The translations under genes were made by a program, and so were the position numbers. From Crocosphaera watsonii WH 8501 (GTDB taxonomy: Bacteria; Cyanobacteriota; Cyanobacteriia; Cyanobacteriales; Microcystaceae), in assembly GCF_000167195.1 (NCBI RefSeq), contig NZ_AADV02000003.1, positions 236,501 to 300,500 of the forward strand: a stretch of DNA of 64,000 nt, given 5' to 3'. Position 1 is the stretch's first letter, and every line of letters starts with the position of its first letter. Positions 49,473 through 58,434 of this stretch are shown in pieces. Under the pieces are notes generated by a model. The model had not been told where the DNA came from, did not search any database, and was given only the letters and a program-made list of their open reading frames with translations.

Positions 49473-51843
49473 GTGTGACTCGTTAAGCAACGAAGTATGC
49501 CTTTCTCAAGGGATACTTCGTTGCTTGTTAGGTTATGGTGACCTGAAAAAAACTAAATCTAGTTTGTGGGAGATTCTCAGAAAAACCCAAAAGATAAAAC
49601 AGGTACACCTAAAAAAACTAGGAATGCAAGGGAAATTCACAAAAGTTAATAGACTGATGTAGCAATCACCGAGTCAGCCCAGTAGGGACAACTGAACAGC
49701 ATATATACCTAGAAGACCTAATAACTGTTAATTAGTTGGCTAAAGGAGCCACATTCGGAATCAATGAAAAAAATTCAAAGAATGACGACACTTCTCCCAC
49801 ATTAGAAATTAGTAAAATCTAAAGTGAAGCGGGGATGAAAGCAAGAAACATTCTCAACACACAGAATGAGAACAATGCAAGTCAATTGGAAATGGTTAAC
49901 GAAAGTGAATCATCGAGAATCCCTCAATATCAAGAAGCAGCGAAAAGTGTGTTTGATACGCTGCGTTCAAAAGAACAAGGTGAAAAGTGGAGAAATAAAT
50001 TGGTCATCCACAGAGATTCCTAAAAGTAACCTGGGGGATAGATGGAACCTAAAACCAATAACACCCTAATTAACGGAACGAGTAAACCCCATGTCTGCTC
50101 TCATGGAAAGGTCGAATCAGATGAGTAGGAACAAACTATTACCGCAAGGGACATGGGGGTGAGATGCAGTAAGAAGCTAATGCCCATTTGTAATGAATGT
50201 GGATATGCCGACGTACTGCGGTTTAATCAGAAGAAATAGTTGTCATTAGTAATAAAAATGGAAAAAGCGAGTATAACCAAGACTACGAATTCATGGAACA
50301 CAATCAATTGGGCAAAAGTCCAAAGAAAGGTGTTTAAGTTACAAAAGCGAATATTTCAAGCAGTTAAATCGGGTAACAAAGTATTAGCAAGAAAGCTTCA
50401 AAAACTGTTATTCAAGTCCTACTATGCAAAGCTCTTAGCCATACGCCAAGTCACCAAAGAATCTTCCCTAACCTCCCTTACTAAAGGCGGTAGGAGAGAT
50501 GTCAAGGGGGCAGAAATTTGCGCCATCAAAGATAGAGCAATGCAAGCCCTGGTTAAATTAGCCTTAGAGCCATATTGGGAAGCCCAATTTGAGGAAACAT
50601 CTTATGGTTTTCGTCCAGGCAGAAGTGTCCATGATGCTATAGGTAGAATCTTACAAGTAATTGGGAACAAACCCAAGTATGTACTAGATGCTGATATAGC
50701 CGAATGGTTTGACAAGATTAACCATGATTACCTACTATCCAAAGTGGATTGTCCTTCAAACATCAAAAAAATCATCAAACAATGGTTAAAATCAGGTGTA
50801 ATGGACAACGGTGTATTTGCAGAAACGGAAAGTACAACATCACAAAAAGATGTTATAAGTCCGTTACTAGCAAATATTGCATTACATGGAATGATGAAAG
50901 AAGTTAGAGATAATTTTCCCAACTCAATAACGAGAGAAGGGAAAGCCATAAATAACTTCCAACCAACCATCATAAGATATGCCCATAACTTTGTTATTTT
51001 TCATAGAGATTATGAAGTTATAAAACAATGCAAAATATTGATTAGAAAGTGTTTGAAAAAATTAGGTTTAGAAATCGAAACAGAAAAAACCAAAATATGT
51101 CATAGTCTGAATGAAATAGAGATAAACGATCAAAAAGTAGAACCTGGATTTGACTTTCTTGGATTCAATATCAGACAATATCCAGTGGAAAAACACCATT
51201 CTGGAAGACATTATTATTCGGGTAAAAAATTCGGATTTAAGACAATCATCAAACCATCAGAAAAATCAATAAAAAACCACTATAAAAAATTGAGGGACAC
51301 AGTAGATAAATATAAAAAAGCCCCTCAATCCCGACTTATTATGGAATTAAACCCCATAATAAGAGGATGGTGTAATTATAACCGGGTAGTATGTTCTGGA
51401 AAAATTTTCAGTAAGATTGATCACTTACTATGGTGTAAACTTAGGGCTTGGACAGTGAACAGAACAGGCAAAGCTAACAAACAAAAATTAAGTAAATATT
51501 TTTCAGATGGAATACATGGTAAATGGACATTTCAGGATGGAGAATATTGCTTACTTAAACATGACAAAATTGAAATGAAACGTCATGTAATAGTAGAAAG
51601 CGATGCCTCACCCTATGACGGGAACTGGACATATTGGAGCAATAGAAAAATAAATTACCCAGAAACATTAACAAGAGTTACAGAACTTTTTAAGAAAGAG
51701 AAAGTATATGTAAACTCGGAGAAATGATGTAATGACTGTACCTATGACAAAGGCTGATTAAACTAGGAGCCGTATGAAGCGAAAGTTTCATGTACGGTTT
51801 TGAATGGGAGTTGTGACAGGTGACTATCACTTCGACCCCTAAT
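49473..51843 (+). mobile_element. Group II intron 2, inserted in nrdB; degenerate maturase
   Basis: The intron starts GTGTGACTCG at 49473. Domain V, GAGCCGTATGAAGCGAAAG with TTTCATGTACGGTTT, lies at about 51767-51802, and the intron ends CGACCCCTAAT at 51843. It is 2371 bp. Domains I-III occupy 49473-50257. At about 49660 a TAGCAATCACCGA segment resembles the end of the 2696 MITE. It encodes a maturase that has lost its RT centre and HNH domain. It must be removed for a working nrdB message, unless another copy of nrdB exists elsewhere. Confidence 0.88.
50258..51727 (+). CDS. Degenerate group II intron maturase, RT-dead
   Basis: From ATG 50258 the protein has ~489 residues. The RT catalytic motif YADD is replaced by YAHN (codons at 50978-50989) and PQGG by SQKD. 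About 60 residues of the RT fingers, between RQVTK and IKDRAMQALVKLALEPYWE, are replaced by a short unrelated segment with a palindromic repeat. The first RT aspartate remains in DADIAEWFDKINH. The X/maturase domain is kept: LNPIIRGWCNYNRVVCSG and WTVNRTGKANKQKLSKYFS. The HNH endonuclease is missing; the protein ends soon after SPYDGNWTYWSNRKINYP. I infer a maturase retained for splicing but unable to retrohome, analogous to plastid MatK. Confidence 0.88.
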   Translation: MEKASITKTTNSWNTINWAKVQRKVFKLQKRIFQAVKSGNKVLARKLQKLLFKSYYAKLLAIRQVTKESSLTSLTKGGRRDVKGAEICAIKDRAMQALVKLALEPYWEAQFEETSYGFRPGRSVHDAIGRILQVIGNKPKYVLDADIAEWFDKINHDYLLSKVDCPSNIKKIIKQWLKSGVMDNGVFAETESTTSQKDVISPLLANIALHGMMKEVRDNFPNSITREGKAINNFQPTIIRYAHNFVIFHRDYEVIKQCKILIRKCLKKLGLEIETEKTKICHSLNEIEINDQKVEPGFDFLGFNIRQYPVEKHHSGRHYYSGKKFGFKTIIKPSEKSIKNHYKKLRDTVDKYKKAPQSRLIMELNPIIRGWCNYNRVVCSGKIFSKIDHLLWCKLRAWTVNRTGKANKQKLSKYFSDGIHGKWTFQDGEYCLLKHDKIEMKRHVIVESDASPYDGNWTYWSNRKINYPETLTRVTELFKKEKVYVNSEK

Positions 51844-52785
51844 AATGATGTTCGTTACACATGGGCTGTTGGTTTGTATCAACAAATGCGAGAAAATTTT
51901 TGGATTCCACAAAGGTTGGATATTACTCAAGATGTAACAGATTACGGGAATTTAACCGATGATGAACGGTATGCTTACGATGGTATTTTGTCTTATCTTA
52001 CCTTTTTAGATTCCGTTCAAACTTGTAATATTCCTCATCTAAAAACTAGCATTACTGCCCCAGAGATTAGTCTTTGTATGGCAGAACAAATATCTCAAGA
52101 AGGAATGCACAACCAAAGTTATCAATATCTCATTGAAACAATTATTCCCCCTGAGAGAAGAACTCAAGTTTATGAATTTTGGCGTACTGATAAACTTTTA
52201 AGAGATCGCTGTGAGTTCATTGCTAAGTTGTATCAAAAGTACATTGATGATGCAACTACTGAGAACTATTTTATTGCATTGATGGCTGATTTTTTATTGG
52301 AAGGACTCTATTTTTATAATGGATTTATTTACTTCTATAATTTGGCCTCTCGGATGCTAATGCCAGGCTCTGCCGACATTTTTAAGATGATTAACCGCGA
52401 TGAGTTAAGTCATGTCAGACTGTATCAAAAATTAATTCCAGAAGCGAGGAAAGTTTTTCCTCATTCCGTTGAACAAATTTATGAAATGTTCGATATGGCG
52501 GTTAATTATGAATGTCGCTGGACTAATCATATTGTGGGTAACAATATCCTGGGTATTACTGAGTCGAGTACAGAAAAATATACTAAGTATTTGGCTAATA
52601 TTAGGTTACGATCTATTGGCTTAGAGCCTCTTTATCCTGAACCAAAATACAGTAAGAGTCCTTACACCCACTTAGAAAGGTTTTCTGATACCAAAAAAGC
52701 GGCACATACTAAAGCTAATTTCTTTGAAGCAACTGTTACCAGTTATGTCATGTCTTCTGGTTTAACGGGATGGGATGAAATTTAG
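51844..52785 (+). CDS. nrdB: nrdB exon 2: ribonucleotide reductase small subunit, residues 40-352
   Basis: Exon 2 carries the whole catalytic core of the subunit that makes the tyrosyl radical used to reduce ribonucleotides. Metal ligands and the radical tyrosine are visible: Asp in FLDSVQTCNIPH, then EGMHNQSY with the E-x-x-H-x-x-x-Y spacing (metal Glu, metal His, radical Tyr). Glu in LLEGLYFYNGF and Glu/His in NRDELSHVRLYQ follow. A short frame upstream inside the intron (from 51820) is not the true start. A hairpin follows downstream at 52816. Confidence 0.92.
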   Translation, partial: NDVRYTWAVGLYQQMRENFWIPQRLDITQDVTDYGNLTDDERYAYDGILSYLTFLDSVQTCNIPHLKTSITAPEISLCMAEQISQEGMHNQSYQYLIETIIPPERRTQVYEFWRTDKLLRDRCEFIAKLYQKYIDDATTENYFIALMADFLLEGLYFYNGFIYFYNLASRMLMPGSADIFKMINRDELSHVRLYQKLIPEARKVFPHSVEQIYEMFDMAVNYECRWTNHIVGNNILGITESSTEKYTKYLANIRLRSIGLEPLYPEPKYSKSPYTHLERFSDTKKAAHTKANFFEATVTSYVMSSGLTGWDEI

Positions 52786-52815
52786 TTTCTCTTAGATAGA
52801 ACTTTTCTTTTGTAG

Positions 52816-52872
52816 GGTGGGCAAGGATGTTAAGTTTGTTATTATTTTAGACAGATTCTTGACTTGCCCACC
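52816..52872. repeat. Inverted repeat GGTGGGCAAG/CTTGCCCACC between convergent genes
   Basis: GGTGGGCAAG at 52816 pairs with CTTGCCCACC at 52863 around a ~37-bp loop, between nrdB and the PEP-CTERM gene. It belongs to the dispersed GGTGGGCA family seen at 2221, 16713 and 63958. It could double as a terminator or be a small MITE. Confidence 0.55.
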
Positions 52873-52899
52873 TTCTTACTTTATCGATTTGATTAAATT

Positions 52900-53553
52900 C
52901 TATTTTTTCTTAACTTTTGCCAACTTACGTTTGAATCCTGTTCCAAAAGCTATGGCTGTCCCTGCTCCGAGAATAGTCAAAGGTTCTGGAACAGCATATA
53001 ACTCAAGTTTTGCAAAAGATATAATTGCATCATTTTGATAAAACCAAGGAATTACATTGGTATCGGGATTATTAAAGGCACCAAGAATATCAGCAGAAGT
53101 AAATCCAAAATCAAGTAAATCAAACGTTATTGTTCCTGTAGTTCCTATGGAGGGAACACCAGATGAATCAGAAATCTTAAGTTGTTTTACTCCAGGAATT
53201 CCTGTACTGTCCGTAGTAATTAATGTATTTCTGGGGCTAAGAGTTAGCATTAATAAAGCTTTGTTTAAAGTTCCTCCATTAGGAAACTGAGAAAGATTTG
53301 GATCATTGGTAAAATCAAACGTCCAATGAGTTATTTCAGTTACCCCATCACCAAGTAATCTCAAAGCGGGATTTCGTGAATTAACAGTAATTGAAAAATC
53401 CCCATTAATTAATTCAGTCCTAGAAGTTGTAGGAGGACTAATAGAACCAGTAGCAGTAGCAGCAATAGAAATTGCTAAAGCTTTACAGGATAAGGCAGGA
53501 TTCATAACTAAACTAGTTAAAGTCACAACAGAAACCATTAAAAATTTTTTCAT
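52900..53553 (-). CDS. PEP-CTERM-anchored exported protein
   Basis: ATG 53553 starts a signal peptide MKKFLMVSVVTLTSLVMNPA followed by a secreted beta-rich domain. The C-terminus is VPEPLTILGAGTAIAFGTGF plus a basic tail, the PEP-CTERM sorting signal read by an exosortase. These proteins are usually made with exopolysaccharide. The 217-residue length is typical. The frame upstream to 53763 has no signal and is unlikely to be used. Confidence 0.85.
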   Translation of the reverse strand: MKKFLMVSVVTLTSLVMNPALSCKALAISIAATATGSISPPTTSRTELINGDFSITVNSRNPALRLLGDGVTEITHWTFDFTNDPNLSQFPNGGTLNKALLMLTLSPRNTLITTDSTGIPGVKQLKISDSSGVPSIGTTGTITFDLLDFGFTSADILGAFNNPDTNVIPWFYQNDAIISFAKLELYAVPEPLTILGAGTAIAFGTGFKRKLAKVKKK

Positions 53554-53636
53554 TTTTAGCTTGTTAAGTATTTGGATATAATTATAGTTCATATAACATG
53601 AGGATTTGTTATAATACAAAATCCTCATGTTATACC

Positions 53637-53752
53637 CCCCTTTTAAATTGCATAGCTTACACTTGAAAACCCTCCTGCCTCTAGCAAAGCTACCCTCTGC
53701 ATCTTCTCTTCTAGAAGATAAGATAGGTTTGAGAACGAGATTTAGTATAATC
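53637..53752 (+). repeat. Dispersed non-coding repeat, copy B
   Basis: It matches copy A at 47355-47441 through AAATTGCATAGCTTA, TGAAAACCCTCCTGCCTCT and TCTAGAAGATAAGATAGGT. An additional ~30 bp in the middle contains AGCAAAGCTACCCTCTGCA. It ends ~25 bp before the AEC carrier gene. Confidence 0.7.
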
Positions 53753-53778
53753 CCCAAAAACACTAAGTTAAAAGTTGA

Positions 53779-54555
53779 ATGACTGTTTTATTACCTGCTA
53801 TTATTCCTGTTGCCTTTATTATTATGATTGGGGTTATTGCTGGCAAAACTTTAACACTTCATAAAAAAACCCTATCCCAATTAAGTGTTTATATATTAGC
53901 CCCTGCATTAGTAGCTGACAGTTTATATACAACCACTATTTCAGTACAAAATGCAACCCGATTATTATTGGGAGTATTTATTGTTGCTTTTATTCTTTTT
54001 TTACTGGTTTATCTAACTAGCTATATACTTAAATTTCCTAGTATTACACGCAAAAGTTTAATTGCGACTAGCCTACATCCCAATAATGGTAATATGGGAT
54101 TACCTTTGGTTGATTTTTCTTTAGGGGCAGAGGGGTTAGAAAGAGCGATTATTTATATGATTGGTTCCAGTATTTTATTATTTGGTATTGCACCAGCTAT
54201 CCTAGCAGGAACCAGTTTTAAAAATAGTTTTAAAGTTACTTTAAAATCACCTTTGATCTGGGCAATGTTAGCAGGGCTAAGTTTAAGGTTACTACGAATA
54301 ACTCTCCCTTTTAATTTAGGAGAAGCTTTACATTTGCTAGGTAGAGCAGCTATTCCCGTAGCTTTAATTATCCTGGGAATGGAATTGGTTAACACAAGTT
54401 TTAAAGTTACTAACTTTGAACTAATCTCTCTTAATTTTAGATTAGTGTTAGCTCCTTTAATTGCTTTATCTGTCGGTATGATTATTCAATTACCTCCCTT
54501 AGATTTACAAGTTTTTATCTTACAAAGTGCCATGCCAACTGCAGTGAATACTATA
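53779..54555 (+). pseudogene. AEC-family (auxin efflux carrier-like) transporter, truncated by IS1380
   Basis: The frame starts MTVLLPAIIPVAFIIMIGVI and has NNGNMGLPLVDFSLG, the AEC signature, and LGRAAIPVALIILGMELVNT. It reaches LQSAMPTAVNTI, where the IS1380 copy 2 terminus cuts it at 54555. Only the last two helices are missing. Since the sequence beyond the IS belongs to an unrelated secreted protein, the IS marks a rearrangement and not a simple insertion. Confidence 0.85.
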
Positions 54556-56552
54556 CCCGGATTTTTCACAAATTAATTTGAAAGCCCAATCCAGAGATGA
54601 AAAATGATAATTTTTAGGACTAATAGAAATTTTGAATATAGATGAATAAAAAAATTGACTTTGATTATCCAAAAATTGAGTTTAAGAGGGAATAATTATA
54701 TTAACTTTTGATTTTCTCCACGATAAATAAGACTAAATGAAAGTATCAGTCAGTCAACAACTTATGATAGATATCTTTTTCAAAAAACAACTTATTCTAC
54801 TTATCCAGTATTAGGAATAGTTTTAATTCTTTTGTTAGCAATAGATAAAATATCTTGATAAGGACAAGCACCAGCTATAGCGATAATAATTCTTCTACAA
54901 CTAATCTTTATTCTGGCTCCCAACTTAAGAAGATTTAGACGTATTCTTCCCACAGTTGCTTTAGCCAATGAAATTTTTTTTAAACAGTGTTGACGAAAAG
55001 CATTTATGAGAACATAAGCCCAGGAATGTATCCATAATCTTAGTTGATTACTTTGAAATGTTTGAGTTGAAGTTCTATCAGCTAACAAGTCTAATTGTTG
55101 TTCTTTAATCCGATTTTCCATCTCGCCTCTCGGACAGTATTTTTTTGTATAAAGTTTTGAGGGTGGACTTTTTGAAGCGGGCAAAGATGTCACCACCTGG
55201 CGCATTTTTAAGCCATTACTTCCATAACAAACTTTTGTCACTACTCTTCTTTGACAACTCCATGACTTTTCTGTTTTATAACGAATAGAGCGATACCAAG
55301 TAGAAATTGGTACTAATTTTTTAACTTCTTCTAAATCTTCTTTTTTCTGAAATAAACTATCCATTAATTCAGTTATTGGAGCTAGTTTTTTTTCATATTC
55401 ATGTTTGGCTTTTTCAATTACATCATCCGCTCGTAACTTAAGAACGCCATTTGTTCCCATAGCTATAACATAATCAACTAAAGGCTGATTTTCACAAAAA
55501 TAGAAGATTTCTTCACGGGCATAGGCACTATCACCCCTAACTAGGATATGAGTCTCTGACCATTTTTCTCTAATTAGTCCGATAATTCTTTGTAATTCGT
55601 CTAAGGCTCCATCGGCTGGATCTACATTAGATGAACGAAGTTTAGCAACTAATAAATGATGCCCACAGAAAATATATAAAGGAGCATAACATACTCCGTG
55701 ATAATAACTATTAAAAAATGCCCCTTCTTGATTACCATGTACTTGGTCATCCGTGACATCCATATCTAATATAATACTTAAGGGAGGTTTTTTATAAGAC
55801 TCTAAAAAAAAATTCGACAAAAGATTTTTCAATGGCTTCAAAGTTGGGTTCTATTTTATGATAACGACTCGTTTTTTGGTCGAGAATAGTCTCAGGACAA
55901 TATTCCAATCTATTAATTGTACTTTTTCCAGCTAACCATCCCTTTTTATCTTCAAGTTCATTAAGCTTTTCTAAAGCGATCTTAAGGGCAGGATCGTGAC
56001 GTAATTTATCATGATCATTGACATCTTCATAGCCTAAAATAATTCCATAAAGCCTTTGTGCTAATAACTCATGAACGGAATGATCTACATAAGATTGATG
56101 ACGATGATCTTGAAAACAGTTACCAAACTTCTCCGTAATTCCCAGTTTTTTATCCAACTCAGCTATCCAGACAATCCCCGCATCTGAAGTGATTAGTCCC
56201 CCATCAAAATTAGCGATTATTTCTTTTCCTTTCTGTTTACTAAAGTTGATTACTTGACGAGGGGTTCGGGGATGACTGGGACTCATTAAATCAGTTTAAG
56301 GTAAATTGCTTTAATAATTAAATTATAGCATATTTTATTCTAACAATCTAGTACTATTAGAGATTTTATTAATAATTTTTTTGGAAAAATGAGTGATTGA
56401 TTTATCTTTTCATCTTTGTCTAATTCGGGTTGATTTTAACTTAAAATCTGACAACAGACTGTTGGTTGGGGAAATCTGCGATCGCTCTGTTCAAACCCAC
56501 TTCCTGTAAGGCTTCTGTGTTTGGCGATCGCAGATTTTGTGAGAAATTCGGG
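54556..56552 (-). mobile_element. IS1380-family element, copy 2 (inverted, transposase frameshifted)
   Basis: The 1997-bp element is nearly identical to copy 1 in the opposite direction. Its terminal repeat on the low-coordinate side is CCCGGATTTTTCACAAA (one change). Flanks are TATA and TATT, with no target duplication. The transposase (54801-56286) is broken by one extra A in GTCGAATTTTTTTTTAGA (GTCGAT in copy 1), giving pieces of 164 and 346 residues. It cannot make transposase but could still move in trans. Confidence 0.9.
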
Positions 56553-56976
56553 TATTGTTTTGTCTTCTTTAATAACTCTTTCTACTGCCGTCAAAGCTGA
56601 TAATACCGCTATCAATCAACAGCTTGCTGAGCAAACAGGGGTCGGCATTTGCTCTGGTAACCGCCTTAATAATACCATGCGTCAAGGTTCTTTTCAAGGG
56701 CAAAATGGCTTTTTGAGTCCTGGAAATAATGCTGCTTCTTCCACTATGTATGGTTCTCAAACTGCGGTAGGAGAAGGTTTCAGAAACAATGTCACAAATA
56801 CCATGGGGCAATTTAATACTCAACGACAAAATAGTGGTTTTGGATTTGGTAATAATGTTGGTATTTCTGAAATAGGAAGTGGCCAAACTGGTGCTGCAAT
56901 CGGAGGTTTTAATTCAGTGGATAATTCTGGATTTCAGTTAAATAATCAAAGTCAACAGAGTCCTTTCGGATTCTAA
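56553..56976 (+). pseudogene. Small secreted Asn/Gln/Gly-rich protein, signal start lost to IS1380
   Basis: The frame emerges from IS1380 and reads IVLSSLITLSTAVKADNTAI, the end of a signal peptide. A Gly/Asn/Gln/Ser-rich mature part contains NTMRQGSFQGQNGFLSPGNN and repeated GFGFGNNVG-like text. The ATG available at 56521 lies in the IS and would still give a hydrophobic leader, so expression is possible. It is the first of three similar small exported proteins in a row. The function is unknown; a matrix or amyloid-like structural role is only a guess. Confidence 0.5.
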
Positions 56977-57055
56977 TTAAATCGGCAGGGATAACTAATA
57001 AACATATTATAATTCCCTGCTTTTTCTTTCATTTTACTTATTGGAAATCAAGAAC

Positions 57056-57463
57056 ATGAAAATAACCTCAAATTTCTTTCTACTGTTGGCAACTTTACTG
57101 ATGTCAATCCCCCTAAATGGTCAAACTGCCCATGCAGGTTGCGCCATGACAGATGTTTCTTTACAACTTGCTATTAGAGGAGCATCTATACCGGTACAAC
57201 AAAACAATAATGTAGAAATGCAAACCATGGGAAATTGTTGGGGAAATGCAACAACTAATACTTCTAGCCAAGTTTATACAGGTTCTGGAACAGTTAAACA
57301 AGGCCGCAATAGTTCTCATCTTGTGGGGGGTAGTCAACCCTTACCTTATGGGATTAATAGTCCAGTTATTAGGACACAAATTGGCGTTCCTGTTGATATT
57401 TATAGTCCAGCACACGACTCTACATTTATAAATAATACTATTGGGTCTGGGTTGTCTTTTTAA
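57056..57463 (+). CDS. Small secreted protein, Asn/Gln/Ser-rich
   Basis: ATG 57056 gives a signal peptide MKITSNFFLLLATLLMSIPL with a cleavage site after AHA, then a mature part of ~108 residues. Two Cys (GCAMTDVS and GNCWGN) and Asn/Gln/Ser-rich text, QQNNNVEMQTMGNCWGNATT and VKQGRNSSHLVGG, follow. It is the second of three similar small exported proteins in a row. No family was recognised. Confidence 0.6.
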   Translation: MKITSNFFLLLATLLMSIPLNGQTAHAGCAMTDVSLQLAIRGASIPVQQNNNVEMQTMGNCWGNATTNTSSQVYTGSGTVKQGRNSSHLVGGSQPLPYGINSPVIRTQIGVPVDIYSPAHDSTFINNTIGSGLSF

Positions 57464-57575
57464 AGAAAGATTAAATAACCAAAAATCTAGGATTTAATAT
57501 GACTAAAATCCTAGATAGCTACCTAAATATTGTCTCTAAGTACGTCTTTTATCTTGTTAGTGAGGATCCTAATTT

Positions 57576-57983
57576 ATGTTTTTGATTCGTTCATATTTCA
57601 TGTCTCTGAGTTTTCTAGTTTCTTTAAGTAGTTATTTACCTATAATGGCACAAGAATATCAGTCATTTGTTGGTACTTTTGATCCTAATAAACATTGTAA
57701 TATTTATGAAGTTCGTAACCAAAGACAAGGTGCTGGATATGATAATCGAGCAACAGTTAATGATAAAATAATTACTGAGTCTCAACAGAGCAATAGTCAA
57801 GTATCTGGAGCTAATACAGGTTGGCAATCTCAATCAGTTGATTTAATCCGGCAGCAAGATTGTTCCGTTGTGATTCAATCAGAAGCTTATCGTTATGGCA
57901 TCTATCAACAAAACCAAACCACTCGTTATGTAAATGATACTCAAATCAGGCAAAATTACTTAGGAAATTTATTAGCTTGGTAA
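57576..57983 (+). CDS. Small secreted protein, Gln/Asn-rich
   Basis: The 135-residue protein has a signal peptide ending PIMAQ and a mature domain with NKHCNIYEVRNQRQGAGYDN, QQSNSQVSGANTGWQSQSVD and IRQQDCSVVIQSEAYRYGIY. It has two Cys, like its upstream neighbour. Start ATG at 57576 or 57600. It completes the trio of small exported proteins. No family was recognised. Confidence 0.6.
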   Translation: MFLIRSYFMSLSFLVSLSSYLPIMAQEYQSFVGTFDPNKHCNIYEVRNQRQGAGYDNRATVNDKIITESQQSNSQVSGANTGWQSQSVDLIRQQDCSVVIQSEAYRYGIYQQNQTTRYVNDTQIRQNYLGNLLAW

Positions 57984-58012
57984 GGTAAATAATCAGACTT
58001 TTAGTATTTTTT

Positions 58013-58298
58013 ATGTCGTGGATTGAGGGTTTAATTGTCGCCTTAATCCTTTTCTTTTTTTTTATTATTTTAGTTAGAAGTTCAATTATGTTAAACAATA
58101 AAAATCTTAACCAGAGGGATAAATTAGCATCCTGTTGCCAACTTTATCAGGTTCGTTCCAATGGGAGAGAATACAAAAAAAATCTAGAAATAGCAGAAAT
58201 ATGGTAACTGCTCACCGCAACAAAAAAGTCTTATTGAAAAGCACTACAAACAACATCAGTTGAGTCAACAAAAATATAAGCCCTGTGATTTAGCGTAA
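58013..58298 (+). CDS. Small single-pass membrane protein, possibly frameshifted at the end
   Basis: The ATG at 58013 starts MSWIEGLIVALILFFFFIIL, one membrane helix, then a basic cytoplasmic tail to a stop at 58207 (64 residues). In another frame from about 58195 the text continues YGNCSPQQKSLIEKHYKQHQ to a TAA at 58296. A longer protein with a frameshift near 58200 is therefore possible. It is adjacent to the secreted trio in the same direction. The function is unknown. Confidence 0.45.
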
Positions 58299-58434
58299 AA
58301 TTTAAGCTAATTTATTACGGCTATTTAAATGACTAACATTCCCAGAATCAAGTCTTTTAAAAACCTCAAATAAAAACAACAATATGAGAAAAAAAAAGAA
58401 TAGTAAGATAGTTTTTTATTAGCGGAGATTATCC

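Noticed and set aside
45217-51727. The two reverse transcriptases as a diversity-generating retroelement or retron.
   Set aside because: Both have group II maturase X domains and lie in introns with domain V; no template/variable repeat pair was seen.
23136-54567. Simple inversion of the segment between the two inverted IS1380 copies.
   Set aside because: Re-pairing the four 4-bp flanks after a model inversion does not restore any target duplication.
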